Shown: one piece after another, positions 63,889-64,000 of the stretch
How the letters are laid out: every line of letters begins with the position of its first letter
Position numbering within the stretch: position 1 is the first letter of the stretch
Assembly (NCBI GenBank): GCA_024279935.1
Contig: JAJRQZ010000033.1
Location: 20,852-84,851, forward strand
DNA: 64,000 nucleotides
Reading direction: 5' to 3'
Origin: Bacteroidota bacterium
Lineage (GTDB): Bacteria; Bacteroidota; Bacteroidia; Bacteroidales; F082
Translations under genes and position numbers: made by a program
Notes under the pieces: model-generated
The model's database searches: none
The model's input: only the letters and a program-made list of their open reading frames with translations
Told to the model about the DNA's origin: nothing

Positions 63889-64000
63889 GGGGTATGCACT
63901 TAACACATATTAGAAAAAGCAGTAATTTCGGGGGTTATGAGAATTCCCGAGAATCAAATTGAATTTGAGAAGATGTTCACCACTGAGGAGCAATGTTTGG
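63889..64000 (+). mobile_element. Left end of an IS1595-type insertion sequence (continues beyond window)
   Basis: Begins about GGGGTATGCACTTAACA (63889), three bases after the preceding stop, and contains the transposase start. The right end, terminal repeat partner and target duplication are outside the window. Confidence 0.55.
63937..64000 (+). CDS. IS1595-family transposase, N-terminal fragment cut by window end
   Basis: ATG at 63937 opens a frame through the end of the window reading MRIPENQIEFEKMFTTEEQC. The segment EFEKMFxTEEQC is the start of IS1595-type transposases, whose next residues form a zinc ribbon. Only 21 residues are visible, so the family call rests on this short stretch. 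Confidence 0.65.
   Translation, partial: MRIPENQIEFEKMFTTEEQCL

Overview
The window reads as chromosome of a member of the Bacteroidota, most likely a Bacteroidales or Marinilabiliales-type organism. Support: promoters of the TTG-N19-21-TAnnTTTG type, a secreted protein with a type IX secretion sorting tail, lipoproteins of the Bacteroidota pattern, DUF5686 and DUF5723 families, an OmpP1/FadL-like barrel, archaeal-type ProS, single-chain iron-sulfur serine dehydratase and a Flavobacterium-type tyrosine ammonia-lyase. Genus cannot be set from this stretch. Most of the window is ordinary core genome with short operons on both strands.

Layout. 1-6.6 kb: end of a patatin/Omp85 protein, pyrH, a GT39 glycosyltransferase, frr, then a convergent envelope set (holin-like protein, YtxH protein, AI-2E-type permease). 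6.8-9.3 kb: a DUF5686 gene broken by one base. 10-14 kb: purB, an MsbA-like ABC exporter, a 177-bp MITE-like element and a TrmH-type methylase. 14-25.6 kb: a T9SS cargo protein, gap, lpxK-pnp-lpxH, a Nif3-like protein, a coiled-coil zinc-ribbon protein, a TPR protein and an OmpP1/FadL porin. 25.6-34.8 kb: a Gly/Tyr-rich lipoprotein, proS, glyA, an M16 protease pair with a CPBP membrane protease, and a GT4 glycosyltransferase. 34.9-45.3 kb: a four-helix membrane protein with interface histidines, a lipoprotein/DUF5723 pair, serine dehydratase, an LtaS-like transferase, a YggS-type PLP protein, a Ca/Na exchanger and an outer-membrane protein. 45.3-46 kb: rex with two near-identical palindromes around its promoter.

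46-52.5 kb is the most distinctive block. A short DnaE polymerase (split by a -1 frameshift at an A6 run) and dinB are divergent from a LexA-like HTH/S24 regulator followed by a DEDDh exonuclease-GIY-YIG nuclease fusion. Two matching palindromes lie in the divergent promoter region. This looks like a self-contained damage-inducible mutagenesis and repair cassette.

52.5-55.3 kb: a LamG/LruC lipoprotein, tRNA-Ser(UGA), tRNA-Ser(CGA) and tRNA-Glu(UUC). Between the serine tRNAs is a second copy of the tRNA 3' end plus terminator, and an inverted copy of the terminator. 55.3-63 kb, minus strand: KAS, FabG, tyrosine ammonia-lyase, an outer-membrane protein, an acyltransferase, a helical secreted protein and a sugar nucleotidyltransferase. 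The first genes resemble part of an aryl-polyene/flexirubin pathway. 63.2-64 kb: an AT-rich accessory segment with a putative PD-(D/E)xK restriction enzyme (broken N-terminus) and the start of an IS1595-type transposase that runs off the window.

Three genes (DUF5686, dnaE, the putative restriction enzyme) carry apparent single-base frame changes. Two are missing a base in a homopolymer, so assembly or sequencing error must be considered along with real mutation or programmed slippage.
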